A stretch of DNA of 64,000 bases from JAJFJD01 sp965228975. GTDB lineage: Bacteria; Pseudomonadota; Alphaproteobacteria; UBA8366. Below the pieces are notes generated by a model. The model worked only from the letters and a program-made list of their open reading frames with translations, was not told the DNA's origin and searched no databases. The position numbers and the translations under genes were made by a program. Below are positions 19,156-27,339 of this stretch, piece by piece; the first letter of the stretch is position 1; the number at the start of each line of letters is the position of its first letter. Location of the stretch: contig OZ245851.1 in NCBI GenBank assembly GCA_965228975.1, positions 3,410,001 through 3,474,000 of the forward strand, in the 5' to 3' direction.

Positions 19156-20181
19156 CTAAATCCCCCCGGTTCGCGGTTGACGGCCGGTGGGCGGATACCT
19201 CGGATCAACGAAGCCAGGCGTCGAGGGGTGGCCTGGCGAGATCAACCGATCCACCAATGCCTCGTCGGCAGCGGTAAAATCATGCTCCATGGCACTCAGG
19301 TATGCTTTCCACTGCGTCAAGGTGCGAGGGCCGGCGATGACGCTTGTCACGAGGCTATTGTTCAACACCCAATTCACGGCAAAATCGGTCGGGGACATTC
19401 CGCGCTTGGCTGCATGTTTCCGTACCTTTTCCACAATTGAGAAGGTCTCCTTACGGAAATCGCGATTTAGAATACTGTTGTCGCCCCGCCCCGCTCTGCT
19501 ATCACGTGGCGGCTTTTTCTTGGGATCGTATTTGCCGGTCAGCACGCCTCGCGCCAACGGCGAGAAGGGTGCTACGCCGATACCGAAATACTCACATGCC
19601 GGGAACAAATCGTTCTCCGCCATCCGCATAACCATGTTGTAGTGCGGCTGGCACACGATCGGCCGTGGCGCGCCGACGACGTCGCACAGACGAACCAGTT
19701 CGCCGACCTGCCATGCACGGTGGTTCGAAAATCCCCAGTGCAGCGCCTTGCCGCTGCCGATGATGTCGCGGATTGCGACGATGCTTTCTTCAAGCGGCGT
19801 CTCCCAATCCACATGATGCATATAATAGATGTCGACGTAGTCGGTCTGCAGGCGCTTCAGGCTTTGGTCGATCGCCTCCATCATCCATTTTCGGGATAGT
19901 CCCTTCTTTCGCTCCGGAGTCCCGGCGGCTTGCCCGACCTTGGTCGCCAACACCCAATTGGCCCGGTCTTTCTTGAGCAGCTTCCCGAGAATGGTTTCAG
20001 ACCGCCCCCCCGCATAGGCATCCGCCGCATCAATGAAGTTCACGCCGGCACCTCGCGCGTGATCGACGATCTTCGCCGAAGCCTTTTCATCCGTGGTGTC
20101 GCCAAAATTCATAACACCGAGGCAAATCGACGACACACGCAGACCGCTGTTTCCTAAATTTCGATAATCCACAGTAATCAT
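19156..20181 (-). CDS. Aldo/keto reductase
   Basis: A 341-residue NADP(H)-dependent aldo/keto reductase (AKR12/13-like). The catalytic tetrad can be placed: Asp in NFIDAADAYAGGRSE, Tyr in the same loop, Lys in WVLATKVGQAAG and His in DIYYMHHVDWETPLEE. The C-terminal cofactor loop appears as SVIAGPRTLTQWKAYLSAM. It heads a minus-strand unit with the HemL-like aminotransferase immediately downstream. Members of this group reduce sugar or keto intermediates. The promoter should lie in the 686-base interval to its right. Confidence 0.88.
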   Translation of the reverse strand: MITVDYRNLGNSGLRVSSICLGVMNFGDTTDEKASAKIVDHARGAGVNFIDAADAYAGGRSETILGKLLKKDRANWVLATKVGQAAGTPERKKGLSRKWMMEAIDQSLKRLQTDYVDIYYMHHVDWETPLEESIVAIRDIIGSGKALHWGFSNHRAWQVGELVRLCDVVGAPRPIVCQPHYNMVMRMAENDLFPACEYFGIGVAPFSPLARGVLTGKYDPKKKPPRDSRAGRGDNSILNRDFRKETFSIVEKVRKHAAKRGMSPTDFAVNWVLNNSLVTSVIAGPRTLTQWKAYLSAMEHDFTAADEALVDRLISPGHPSTPGFVDPRYPPTGRQPRTGGI

Positions 20182-20867
20182 CTCCCTGTTCCGGCAACCC
20201 TAGCATCTTCCCTCAGATCCGAAGAACACATTGCCAGGGAATACCTATCCCAGCAACGCGCCAACTTTCAGCGAACAGGTCAGACAGGCGTCAACATTTA
20301 ATACTTAGGCCGGTTTTCAAGACGTAATTTCCGGCTAAACCTCAGAATCACCACATGGAATCCCCGCTCTCGTCACACTCCCGCCACCTTTGAAAACTAG
20401 TGTGATCATTGACGGGCTTACGTGATTCAAACTGAGTCAACGCATGCTTGGTCAATCTCCCCTACTACACACTGGCCCCGCCCTGCCCGGCGGGGCCACT
20501 TTCTTATATGCCTCCGGCTAGTTACGGAACCTCTCAGTTCTTAACTCTCTGTTCCCGGTAGCGGCAGGTGCCGTCCCTCGCCGACACATTCGACCGTTGG
20601 ACGAGTTTCAATATTTACCTGTATGCTATACCCAAAAAGGAGTAGCTCAAAATTGGCTATACACACGATACCTTGTCCTTATGGGACTGATATGGTGTCT
20701 GTGCGTTCACGCTAAACGCGCGAAAACACTTAGTAACCGCGCGATCGTCGAACGCAATAATGGCCCGAAAAGGGCCACACACACTAGGTTTGGCATAATT
20801 TCACGCTGCCCGTAACGCGTGTATCGGCTGCGGAGAAATGATGAGGGGACTGTAGGGACCGGCGCTC
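20182..20867. other. Intergenic region between divergent genes, no convincing protein gene
   Basis: 686 bases between the minus-strand aldo/keto reductase and the plus-strand PBP activator. One 72-codon open frame (20597-20815, plus) has no ribosome-binding site and no recognisable motif and is not called. The region is less GC-rich than the flanks. A strong GC-rich hairpin with a T-rich tail sits at 20473-20498, an odd place for a terminator between two divergent transcription units, so a small RNA read rightward from about 20200-20400 is possible. Confidence 0.5.
20473..20498 (+). terminator. Hairpin terminator inside a divergent intergenic region
   Basis: A perfect 10-base-pair stem TGGCCCCGCC / GGCGGGGCCA around loop CTGCCC, followed by CTTTCTT. 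The T-rich run is on the plus strand, so it would stop rightward transcripts. No protein gene upstream on that strand needs it; an unannotated RNA or leader is the likely client. Confidence 0.6.
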
Positions 20868-22523
20868 ATGGCTGACGAACACAATCCATTTCGGGTGGCT
20901 TCGACATTTGGAACCAAGTTTCGAGCGCTTGCCGCATGCTCGGTACTATTTTCGATGACTGGCTGTCTCGCCACCACAACGCCTGTCCCCGAGGCGAACC
21001 AAGAGTCCATGGTCGGCAAAGTTATCGACGACTACAATAATCCAAATGCGCCGAAGGGCACGGCCAAAATCGCTATACTCTTGCCGCTGAGCGGACCCTA
21101 TGCGGATATCGGGCGGCAGCTCATGGATGCCTCATTGCTGGCCATGTTCGATAACGGCGATGAATCTGTCGAATTGTTGCCACGCGACACGAAAGGCACG
21201 CCGGACGGTGCCGCCAGTGCCGTTCAGAATGCAATTTCGGAGGGTGCAGACGTCGTCGTGGGACCGTTATTCTCACATTCGGTCACCGCGGTTCGGCCGT
21301 TCCTGCGCGATGCCAATATTCGAGCCATCGCGCTCTCGAATAACCGCGCCGTCGCAGGTTCACCCGTCTATCTGATCGGCAATCAACCCGAACCGCAGAT
21401 CGATGCTCTGACAACTTATTTGCGTGAATCAGGAAAACAGCGGATCGCTCTGCTCGGCCCGGACACAAGCTATCTTCGAATTTTGCAGAACCGTCTTGTG
21501 CAGGCCGACAAAGTCGGAAGCATTAGACTGGTCGACAGCCGCCTGTATCCGTCCAATGCTTCTTACACGGACATCTCGAAGCAAGTCCGGGCAATCACGC
21601 AATACGGGAAACGGACGGCGGCATTGGACGATTTCACGGAGATATTCGAGTCCGCTTGGGACATCCACGAAGATCCGGAAGAGGCAATGGAAATGGCGTT
21701 GACGCAGCTTGAGGAGCGCGTTGCCGCCGTTCGAATCCAGCGAGCCGCCTATGTTGTCGGTGGAGAGCGGTCGAGAGGGAAATGGTCGGTCAGCGAAGTC
21801 GAGTACAGCACGGCGCTTTCGGAGTTGTTGGCACTGTACGAGCGCTACAAGACCGACAAGAAATCGCCGCAGGACACGATGACCGAGGCTCTAACGGAAT
21901 TTCGCCTCCGTGAAACCCTCGGAAGCATCGATCTGGACGCGGTCATCATCCCCGTTGGTGGCCAACCGCTTCTCGTTATCGCGCCGATGTTCGAGTACTT
22001 CAATGCCACCCGGCCCGATGTATGGATGTTGGGTACGGACGTATGGGACTCGGCCGAATTGGTTGCGAAGAAGGACCTGTTCGGCAGTCGGTATGTGACC
22101 GCAGCATCCGAGGATTGGGGGGAATTCCAATCTCGCGTTGAAAACGCCTTTGATTACAAACCGCAGCAAATTGTGGCTTCCGCATATGATGCCGTATCGT
22201 TGGCGCTCTTGGAAAAACAGGAAACCGGACTCCTGGCATTCGACGAGACCTTTTTGACCCGCGCACAGGGTTTCGAAGGCATCAACGGCCAATTCAGCTT
22301 TCTTTCGGACGGCGTTGCGAAACGAATGCTCCATATTGTTCAGCTTCGCGATGATGGACGGCAACACCTATATGCTTGGGAACCTTCGACCGATCCCGTA
22401 ATCGATAGCAATTCGACCGAAGCGGATTCAAACAAGATCGCACCTCTTGAGCCTTCGAAAGAAAACACCGGACCCACACCGCCGATTTCATTTCTGCCGA
22501 ACCAAGCAGGGGTCGGCGGATAA
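20868..22523 (+). CDS. Penicillin-binding protein activator (LpoA-like lipoprotein)
   Basis: A 551-residue protein with a lipoprotein-type N-terminus (AACSVLFSMTGCLATT, Cys as the lipid anchor) and a periplasmic-binding-protein fold: AILLPLSGPYADIGRQLMDA at the start and DVVVGPLFSHSVTAVRPFL, then VVASAYDAVSLALLEK towards the end. This architecture (Peripla_BP_6-like) is that of penicillin-binding protein activators. An inserted helical region at ~240-335 is rich in Glu and Lys. It is the last host gene before the phage block, so the insertion point lies right after its TAA-type end at 22523. Confidence 0.82.
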   Translation: MADEHNPFRVASTFGTKFRALAACSVLFSMTGCLATTTPVPEANQESMVGKVIDDYNNPNAPKGTAKIAILLPLSGPYADIGRQLMDASLLAMFDNGDESVELLPRDTKGTPDGAASAVQNAISEGADVVVGPLFSHSVTAVRPFLRDANIRAIALSNNRAVAGSPVYLIGNQPEPQIDALTTYLRESGKQRIALLGPDTSYLRILQNRLVQADKVGSIRLVDSRLYPSNASYTDISKQVRAITQYGKRTAALDDFTEIFESAWDIHEDPEEAMEMALTQLEERVAAVRIQRAAYVVGGERSRGKWSVSEVEYSTALSELLALYERYKTDKKSPQDTMTEALTEFRLRETLGSIDLDAVIIPVGGQPLLVIAPMFEYFNATRPDVWMLGTDVWDSAELVAKKDLFGSRYVTAASEDWGEFQSRVENAFDYKPQQIVASAYDAVSLALLEKQETGLLAFDETFLTRAQGFEGINGQFSFLSDGVAKRMLHIVQLRDDGRQHLYAWEPSTDPVIDSNSTEADSNKIAPLEPSKENTGPTPPISFLPNQAGVGG

Positions 22524-22559
22524 GTCTCCGCCCTCCTCTTGGTTGCGATCGCTAAATCG

Positions 22560-22739
22560 CTATCGACAAAAAGCCGCCACCTTCCGGTTATGCGCCACGA
22601 TCTGCAATGCGGTGGGCCGGGTTATGACGTCCCCTTCATTCACGTAGATTTTCTTAGCCCACGAGCATTCACCGCCGGTCGCGCAGCTCCCGAGCAAGCT
22701 CATCGTCGCTAAGACGAGCAACATCTTCATCAATTTCAT
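22560..22739 (-). CDS. Rz1-like outer-membrane spanin (o-spanin)
   Basis: A 59-residue lipoprotein: MKLMKMLLVLATMSLLGSCATGGE gives a signal with a lipobox Cys, and the short mature part has C-x-W...D..T..TA.QI..HN....C, the pattern of Rz1-type o-spanins (CSWAKKIYV, DVITRPTALQIVAHN). It overlaps the end of the i-spanin gene in another frame (22669-22739), the embedded arrangement that is typical of Rz/Rz1 pairs. It would link to the inner-membrane spanin to fuse the two membranes at the last step of host lysis. Confidence 0.75.
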   Translation of the reverse strand: MKLMKMLLVLATMSLLGSCATGGECSWAKKIYVNEGDVITRPTALQIVAHNRKVAAFCR

Positions 22740-22884
22740 TTGCCGTTCTCGCTTGTTCGGACTTCGCCCGGAAATGATTCCGCTCGGCCTCGGCACGGCC
22801 CTTGCCCAACGCAACACGCAAGACAGCCAAAACCACCACGAAAAGGAATAAGATGCCGCCACCAATCGTCGCGATCGTCGTCAT
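22669..22884 (-). CDS. Rz-like inner-membrane spanin (i-spanin)
   Basis: A 71-residue protein with an N-terminal membrane helix (GGGILFLFVVVLAVLRVAL) and a charged helical remainder (GRAEAERNHFRAKSEQAR, DEDVARLSDDELARELRD) able to form a coiled coil, as in Rz. It overlaps the Rz1-like gene by 71 bases out of frame and starts at ATGA-type overlap (22881-22884) with the holin-like gene. It is short for an Rz (usually over 100 residues) but the context is strong. Confidence 0.7.
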   Translation of the reverse strand: MTTIATIGGGILFLFVVVLAVLRVALGKGRAEAERNHFRAKSEQARTANEIDEDVARLSDDELARELRDRR

Positions 22885-23207
22885 TTGACAGCCGGATCGT
22901 TCTTGGCGGCGCCAATGTTGAAACCCAGCAAGTTGATGGCCTTCAGGATGTAGCCGATCACCTTGTCGTCGGTTTCGTTCTTGGTCAGCGACGCGATCAT
23001 CGCGAACATACCGATGACCTGAAACACGACCGGAAGCCACTTGGAAAATTTTCTTAGAAACTCGCCAAGGATCGGAATAGAAAGCAAAGTCGGTGGCACC
23101 TCGGCGCCGATCGAAACGGTTGCACTTTGCGCCGCTACGTCCGGCATCGTAGCGAAACCAGCCCATACCAAAGCGGCCCCCGCGAGGGGAGCGAGATACA
23201 TTTTCAT
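22881..23207 (-). CDS. Small signal-peptide/membrane protein of the lysis block (holin candidate)
   Basis: 108 residues. It starts MKMYLAPLAGAALVWAGFAT with a signal-like hydrophobic stretch ending near AAQSA, then has hydrophobic segments at ~55-75 (WLPVVFQVIGMFAMIASL) and ~85-100 (IGYILKAINLLGFNIG). It matches no family I can name. Its place between the spanins and the rest of the operon suggests a role in lysis, for example a holin or pinholin, but this is only from position. The stop overlaps the i-spanin ATG. Confidence 0.55.
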   Translation of the reverse strand: MKMYLAPLAGAALVWAGFATMPDVAAQSATVSIGAEVPPTLLSIPILGEFLRKFSKWLPVVFQVIGMFAMIASLTKNETDDKVIGYILKAINLLGFNIGAAKNDPAVK

Positions 23208-23296
23208 GATGTCACCTATGGTCGTTTAGATTGAGAAATGCCGCCGGGTTGGCGGCAGAGGTTGACAAATCGACACCTCAAAGAGGCAGCGGCTAA

Positions 23297-23595
23297 TCAG
23301 CTTTCCTCACTCGGTTTAACGGGCGTGAGACTTTCCCAAACCTCGCCGCTGCTCAGAACACAGCTGGGACCGCCCGGAATCGTGAAAACGACCGTCCAGC
23401 TCCGCCGGTCGGACAGGAACAACTCAACCAAGGCACCAGCGTCGGAGAGTCCGTCCGCGACCTTCCTCTCCTGATAGTCCTTCTCCAATACTTCGACGAT
23501 TTGGGCATGTGGGGCACAGAGCATCTGTGCCTCTGCCGCGGTCGGCATGGAAACACCGCCAATCATGGCGGCGGTCAGGCAAAAGGGCGCATCAT
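23297..23595 (-). pseudogene. Small secreted phage protein, apparently frameshifted at its N-terminus
   Basis: The frame ending at 23297 encodes a conserved small exported protein type (MLCAPHAQIVEVLEKDYQER, VVFTIPGGPSCVLSSGEVW) seen in alphaproteobacterial genomes and phages. In-frame its first Met (23566) leaves only a 14-residue, incomplete signal. A good GGAGG at 23604-23608 lies 8 bases before ATG 23595, which reads MMRPFA and then stops. A -1 shift near 23578 would join MMRPFA to LTAAMIGGVSMPTAAEAQ, a perfect signal peptide with an AQ cleavage site. So the gene is probably frameshifted, by mutation, sequencing error or a programmed slip in the CCCTTTTGCC run. Confidence 0.6.
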
Positions 23596-23897
23596 TGAAA
23601 TAACCTCCGCAGATGATCCCAGAACCCGAACACCGCCGCGCCCAGTCCGATAAACCCCGCCGAGACGACCCCCCAATGACGGAACATCCGGCATCGCTGA
23701 ATGTCGGGCCTAGTGTCCTCCATCTCCTTCTTGATGAGAACGACTTCGGTTTTGACGTTCTCGAGAAGCTCGTGAAGCATGCCGCGCTTGGCCGCGTTGT
23801 CCCGATGAGCATCCTTTAGGGCCTCGACATCCAGCCGAAGTCCCCTCACCTCACCGACAAGCTCACCTAATAGACGGTCGGTTGAGCCCATACTCAT
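23592..23897 (-). CDS. DUF1515-like phage protein with one C-terminal membrane helix
   Basis: 101 residues: an N-terminal helical, charged region (LGELVGEVRGLRLDVEALKD..., ENVKTEVVLIKKEMEDTRPD) followed by a membrane helix (WGVVSAGFIGLGAAVFGFWD) and a short basic tail. This layout matches the DUF1515-like proteins found near lysis genes in rhizobial and related phages, so a holin-like function is possible. The ATG at 23897 overlaps the stop of the fibre gene (TGATG), giving translational coupling; a TTG one codon upstream is an alternative start. Confidence 0.65.
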   Translation of the reverse strand: MSMGSTDRLLGELVGEVRGLRLDVEALKDAHRDNAAKRGMLHELLENVKTEVVLIKKEMEDTRPDIQRCRMFRHWGVVSAGFIGLGAAVFGFWDHLRRLFQ

Positions 23898-25072
23898 CAA
23901 ACAGCCCTAATGATGTAGTTCAACGCCAGCCAGGGCTGCATGTTGTTGTGAGCCTGGTTTGCATCTTTCTCACCCCCGCTTACGCCACCGGACACGGTTG
24001 CGGGATTGCTCCGAGGAAAGATGCCGTCGTCCGGATCCCCGGCGACTTGCAATGAGGATCCGCCATTTAAAGCAGCGTGTGTGTGGTCCTGTACACCGCT
24101 CTCGGGTCCCGTTAGTAGATGAGCCTCTTCGCCGCCGAAATCAGCGTGTGTCCGCGCTGTAAGGCTGGCCCCGGTTCCCGACCCGATTATTGAACGGCCG
24201 CGGGCATCGGGCAGCGTGATCGATTTGCCGGCCGCCCAATCTGCAACAGCACTAACACCCCTTCCTCCGACCACCGGCGCCTGTGCGTTTGCAACGCTGT
24301 TCCATATCAACGTAAAGAGAGATTCATAGGAATCGCTCCGTTGGGTTGCAGCGGAGGCGTCGCTGCCCAGCGTATCGCCATTCAACAGCAACCAATCCGA
24401 AGGTACAGCCGAACCGATCCATTGCGTGACGGCGCCGATTGGAATGACGACCAACTCGGGGCCAACAGGCGCCACGTCCACGCCGATGACAAGGCCGAGT
24501 GTCGCGCGCGCCGTCGCGGCATCCAGGTCATCCAAAAGCGTTTCCGCATACGCCGACACAGGGATCGAACTATCGCCCGAAGGCCCGGTTGCCGCGATCG
24601 GAGTACCATTCGCGTCGAATGCAAGGAACCTGTTGGCGCGTTCTATGCTGCTGGGAAGCGTAGGGTCGAGCGAGTCTGCATCGGTCTTCGCAAATTTGAG
24701 CGCCCGATCCGTATCGGCAATGGAATCCTGCGCGATCATCGTCGTGCGATCCAATCCGCTTTCATGCGTTTCGGCGGGGAAAGGGTCGTTATCGGTGTAA
24801 TCGATCCCTTGCGTGCGAGCCGTGTTGCGTATGATCGTCCAGGTTACGGTTGCCGCAGGGGCCGTGAGCGCCGTGACAGTTCCCGTCGATCCATCGCCCC
24901 CGGTCACCGTGTAATCCGTGGTCAGTACCTTTGTGTTCTCCACGCCGGTCGCAACGATGCGCTCGATAACCTCAAGTTCGGTGCTAGCGAAGAAGGCGAA
25001 AGGAACAGCAAACATAGATGCTGAACCATCACCATCATACGTGACACGGTTCGTCGTGGTATTGATCGTCAT
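23897..25072 (-). CDS. Tail fibre with C-terminal phage collar domain
   Basis: 391 residues. The first ~130 (MTINTTTNRVTYDGDGSASM, VPFAFFASTELEVI) resemble the T7 gp17-type N-terminal attachment domain of podoviral fibres. The C-terminal ~170 residues have the tail-collar signature: GAVTQWIGSAVPSDWLLLNG, YESLFTLIWN, LPDARGRSIIGSG and the final HNNMQPWLALNYIIRAV. The chosen ATG at 25072 has GGAG 10 bases upstream. It is separated from upstream genes by a terminator (25085-25106), so it probably has its own promoter. It is one of three likely receptor-binding proteins in the block. Confidence 0.82.
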   Translation of the reverse strand: MTINTTTNRVTYDGDGSASMFAVPFAFFASTELEVIERIVATGVENTKVLTTDYTVTGGDGSTGTVTALTAPAATVTWTIIRNTARTQGIDYTDNDPFPAETHESGLDRTTMIAQDSIADTDRALKFAKTDADSLDPTLPSSIERANRFLAFDANGTPIAATGPSGDSSIPVSAYAETLLDDLDAATARATLGLVIGVDVAPVGPELVVIPIGAVTQWIGSAVPSDWLLLNGDTLGSDASAATQRSDSYESLFTLIWNSVANAQAPVVGGRGVSAVADWAAGKSITLPDARGRSIIGSGTGASLTARTHADFGGEEAHLLTGPESGVQDHTHAALNGGSSLQVAGDPDDGIFPRSNPATVSGGVSGGEKDANQAHNNMQPWLALNYIIRAV

Positions 25073-25084
25073 GCCTTGCTCCAC

Positions 25085-25106
25085 AAAAAAGCCGCCCAAA
25101 GGCGGC
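25085..25106 (-). terminator. Rho-independent terminator upstream of the tail fibre gene
   Basis: On the minus strand GCCGCC-TTTG-GGCGGC followed by TTTTTT. It lies between the permuted scaffold-like/gp14 region and the fibre gene, 13 bases before the fibre ATG, so it should limit readthrough into the fibre and lysis genes. Confidence 0.8.
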
Positions 25107-25324
25107 ATCAAACATTGGCGGCGAATAAATACAGAAATCCTGTCGTTCTTATTTCAACCGCTTCACCCAGACAGGGTTGGCTGCTTCCGAAGACACCAAC
25201 AGTTGACGTCGGCATGTCGAAAGATTAGGCCGGACGCGTTGTCTCGGATCGACTAGTATCTGTCGGCGATAAGAATGAGGCATGGCGGCACCGTTAACGG
25301 CCCGCAGTTAGAGCACTGACCACA

Positions 25325-26155
25325 ATGCAGAACATTGACCGCCGAACGGTAGACGGCTTCGGGGACGAGTGGGCGACCTTCGATCAGTCGCCCGTATCGG
25401 CCGATGAAATGGCGGACATATTCAACGACTATTTCGCCAGTTTTCCTTGGGACACCCTTTCCGACAATGCCGAAGGATTCGACGCCGGGTGTGGTAGTGG
25501 CCGATGGGCTGCATTGGTGGCGCCACGAGTGGGTAAGCTTCATTGCATCGACGCCAGCGACCAGGCGCTCAGCGTAGCACGCAGAAACCTGGCGTATCTC
25601 GAAAACTGCATATTCGGACATTTCAGCGTGCAGGACATGCCGATGCCCGATAACACCATGGACTTCGGGTACTCGCTCGGCGTGTTGCACCATGTCCCGG
25701 ATACCGCCGCCGCCCTGCAGGCCTGCGCGCGGAAACTGAAACCGGGGGCACCGTTCCTTTTGTACCTCTACTATGCATTCGACAACCGGCCGGTGTGGTT
25801 TCGCACGATCTGGCGGGTCTCGGACCTTCTCCGGCATGCGATCTATCGATTGCCGAAACGAGCACTCACCCCACTAACCGATGTCATTGCAGCGTGTGTC
25901 TATTGGCCGCTTGCACGACTGTCCCTGCTGCTCGAAAAAACAGGTGTCAATGTAGATACTATTCCTCTCTCCTATTATCGGAACTTGAGCTTCTATTCGA
26001 TGCGGACCGACTCCCGGGATCGCTTCGGCACCCGGCTCGAAAAACGGTTCACCAAGGCCGAGATCACGGCGCTGATGAAAAAAGCCGGCTTCGAGGAAAT
26101 TCGCTTTTCCGACAAGGCGCCTTTTTGGGTGGCGGTTGGCCGCCGGCCACGGTAA
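25325..26155 (+). CDS. Class I SAM-dependent methyltransferase (moron)
   Basis: 276 residues with a class I methyltransferase core: FDAGCGSGRWAALVAPRVG (motif I), HCIDASDQALSVARRN (motif II), MDFGYSLGVLHHVPDTAAAL and a C-terminal extension with two hydrophobic stretches (ALTPLTDVIAACVYWPLARLSLLL). It lies on the plus strand between the permuted scaffold-like gene and the fibre gene, opposite to all its neighbours, which is a mark of an accessory cargo gene. No good ribosome-binding site precedes the ATG. A target cannot be given; ubiquinone/menaquinone-type methyltransferases share this pattern. Confidence 0.75.
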   Translation: MQNIDRRTVDGFGDEWATFDQSPVSADEMADIFNDYFASFPWDTLSDNAEGFDAGCGSGRWAALVAPRVGKLHCIDASDQALSVARRNLAYLENCIFGHFSVQDMPMPDNTMDFGYSLGVLHHVPDTAAALQACARKLKPGAPFLLYLYYAFDNRPVWFRTIWRVSDLLRHAIYRLPKRALTPLTDVIAACVYWPLARLSLLLEKTGVNVDTIPLSYYRNLSFYSMRTDSRDRFGTRLEKRFTKAEITALMKKAGFEEIRFSDKAPFWVAVGRRPR

Positions 26156-26164
26156 CGATAACGG

Positions 26165-26779
26165 TCACGACCGTTCGGCGCTCTCGGCCAATGCGACAAG
26201 TTGACGGATAAAGTACTCGTTGTTTCCGAGACCCGATCGTTTCAAAAGCTCCGAAACCTCCGGATCATCGAGCGACCGGAGGAGGTCCTTCGCCTTGGTC
26301 AACTTGGTATCAAACGCATCGCCCCAGTCCCGGCGAAGCGCGGCTTCCGTCGTCGCCGCCTGTTGCGCGCTGTCGGCGCCATCCGCCGCATGGGCCGCTG
26401 CCCGGTTCCATTCCGACACCACGTTGCGCGCGAGCCATTGCGGCGCACCAGCCTTATGGAACCAATCCCGCGCTCTCTGTTCCAAGGCAGGGTCCGGCTC
26501 AAGACCGGGCGGGGTCGTTTCGAAGCGATACTCTCCCGCATCCTCGGGTACATCGAAATGGTCCGCGGATTTGGGTTCGCCGGAAAGCGATTCCTCCGAC
26601 CCTCTTCCCTCGCTGACATCAGGATAAGCGGTCGCATAGAGACCACGCCGACGCTCCGTCGCCGCCTTGTGTCCCGGATGTGCTGGATCCTGCAGCGCAG
26701 TCACGAAATCCGCATCCAATGGAATCCGTTCGATTTCCGATTTTGCTTCCTCGGACGTCAATTGCTCGATCTCAGTCAT
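26165..26779 (-). CDS. Scaffold-like phage protein, domain order permuted relative to the main scaffold
   Basis: 204 residues. Its N-terminus has ADFVTALQDPAHPGHKAATE followed by RRRGLYATAYP, which matches the C-terminus of the scaffold gene at 42026 (FVAALQDAAHPGHAAASAER followed by ARYLAAIWP). Its C-terminal part (ARDWFHKAGAPQWLARNVVS, ALRRDWGDAFDTKLTKAKDL) matches that scaffold's middle (WYREAAHAAGLSARQASALF, ALREKWGGVFDRKVAAARQA). So the two shared blocks occur in swapped order. It follows the gp14-like gene, 20 bases after that gene's stop. A minor internal or scaffold role is likely. Confidence 0.65.
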   Translation of the reverse strand: MTEIEQLTSEEAKSEIERIPLDADFVTALQDPAHPGHKAATERRRGLYATAYPDVSEGRGSEESLSGEPKSADHFDVPEDAGEYRFETTPPGLEPDPALEQRARDWFHKAGAPQWLARNVVSEWNRAAAHAADGADSAQQAATTEAALRRDWGDAFDTKLTKAKDLLRSLDDPEVSELLKRSGLGNNEYFIRQLVALAESAERS

Positions 26780-26799
26780 CGCATTCTCCGATAAACATG

Positions 26800-27339
26800 T
26801 CAGCCCTCCGCGCCACTTCCCCGAGAGTCGATAGGAGTCGTCCCACCGCTCGGTAGCCGCGAAAATCCCCCCGCAAAACTGGAAACACCGGACAATAGTG
26901 TCGAACCGGCTTGGAAAAACCCTTGTGACCGGGCAGCGCGCGCACGTGCCCGCGACTGCGACGCTTGAATGTCGAACTCGCGTGATTGGGCCAGACCCCG
27001 CTGCCGGATACCCAACACGTCAAGTTGTCCTTCGGCAGCCAAGTCTTCCAACAAATCAAGCGGCGATCCCGCGACATTCGTTCCCGCCGCGCCGAAAGCC
27101 GTGCGCCGTTTGGCCAGCTGCCGGTCGATCAGACGTTGCTGCCGTGCTGAATCCGATTCCGCCTGCCGGCGCGCGGCAACGGCATTTTGTTCGGCCACCT
27201 TCGCATTGAACTTCGCGGCCTTCGCTCTGGCATTCGCCGCCGAAAGCGATCCCGCAGCACTCACAGCCGCCGCAGCGGCGGCTGCGACCAATGCTATTTC
27301 TGCGCCCGTCGCCAACACAAAGATTTCCGGACTAACCAT
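26800..27339 (-). CDS. T7 gp14-like internal virion protein
   Basis: 179 residues. An N-terminal hydrophobic Ala/Gly-rich helix (ATGAEIALVAAAAAAAVSAA) is followed by a long coiled coil (NARAKAAKFNAKVAEQNAVA, QRLIDRQLAKRRTAFGAAGT) and NVAGSPLDLLEDLAAEGQLD, a pattern seen in podoviral gp14-type core proteins which insert into the host envelope when DNA is ejected. The start MVSPEIF lies 30 bases inside the longer frame and overlaps the gp13-like gene by 8 bases. Confidence 0.78.
   Translation of the reverse strand: MVSPEIFVLATGAEIALVAAAAAAAVSAAGSLSAANARAKAAKFNAKVAEQNAVAARRQAESDSARQQRLIDRQLAKRRTAFGAAGTNVAGSPLDLLEDLAAEGQLDVLGIRQRGLAQSREFDIQASQSRARARAARSQGFFQAGSTLLSGVSSFAGGFSRLPSGGTTPIDSRGSGAEG

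Noticed and set aside
20597..20815. 72-codon plus-strand frame before the PBP activator
   Set aside because: No ribosome-binding site, no motif, composition unlike neighbours; not called.
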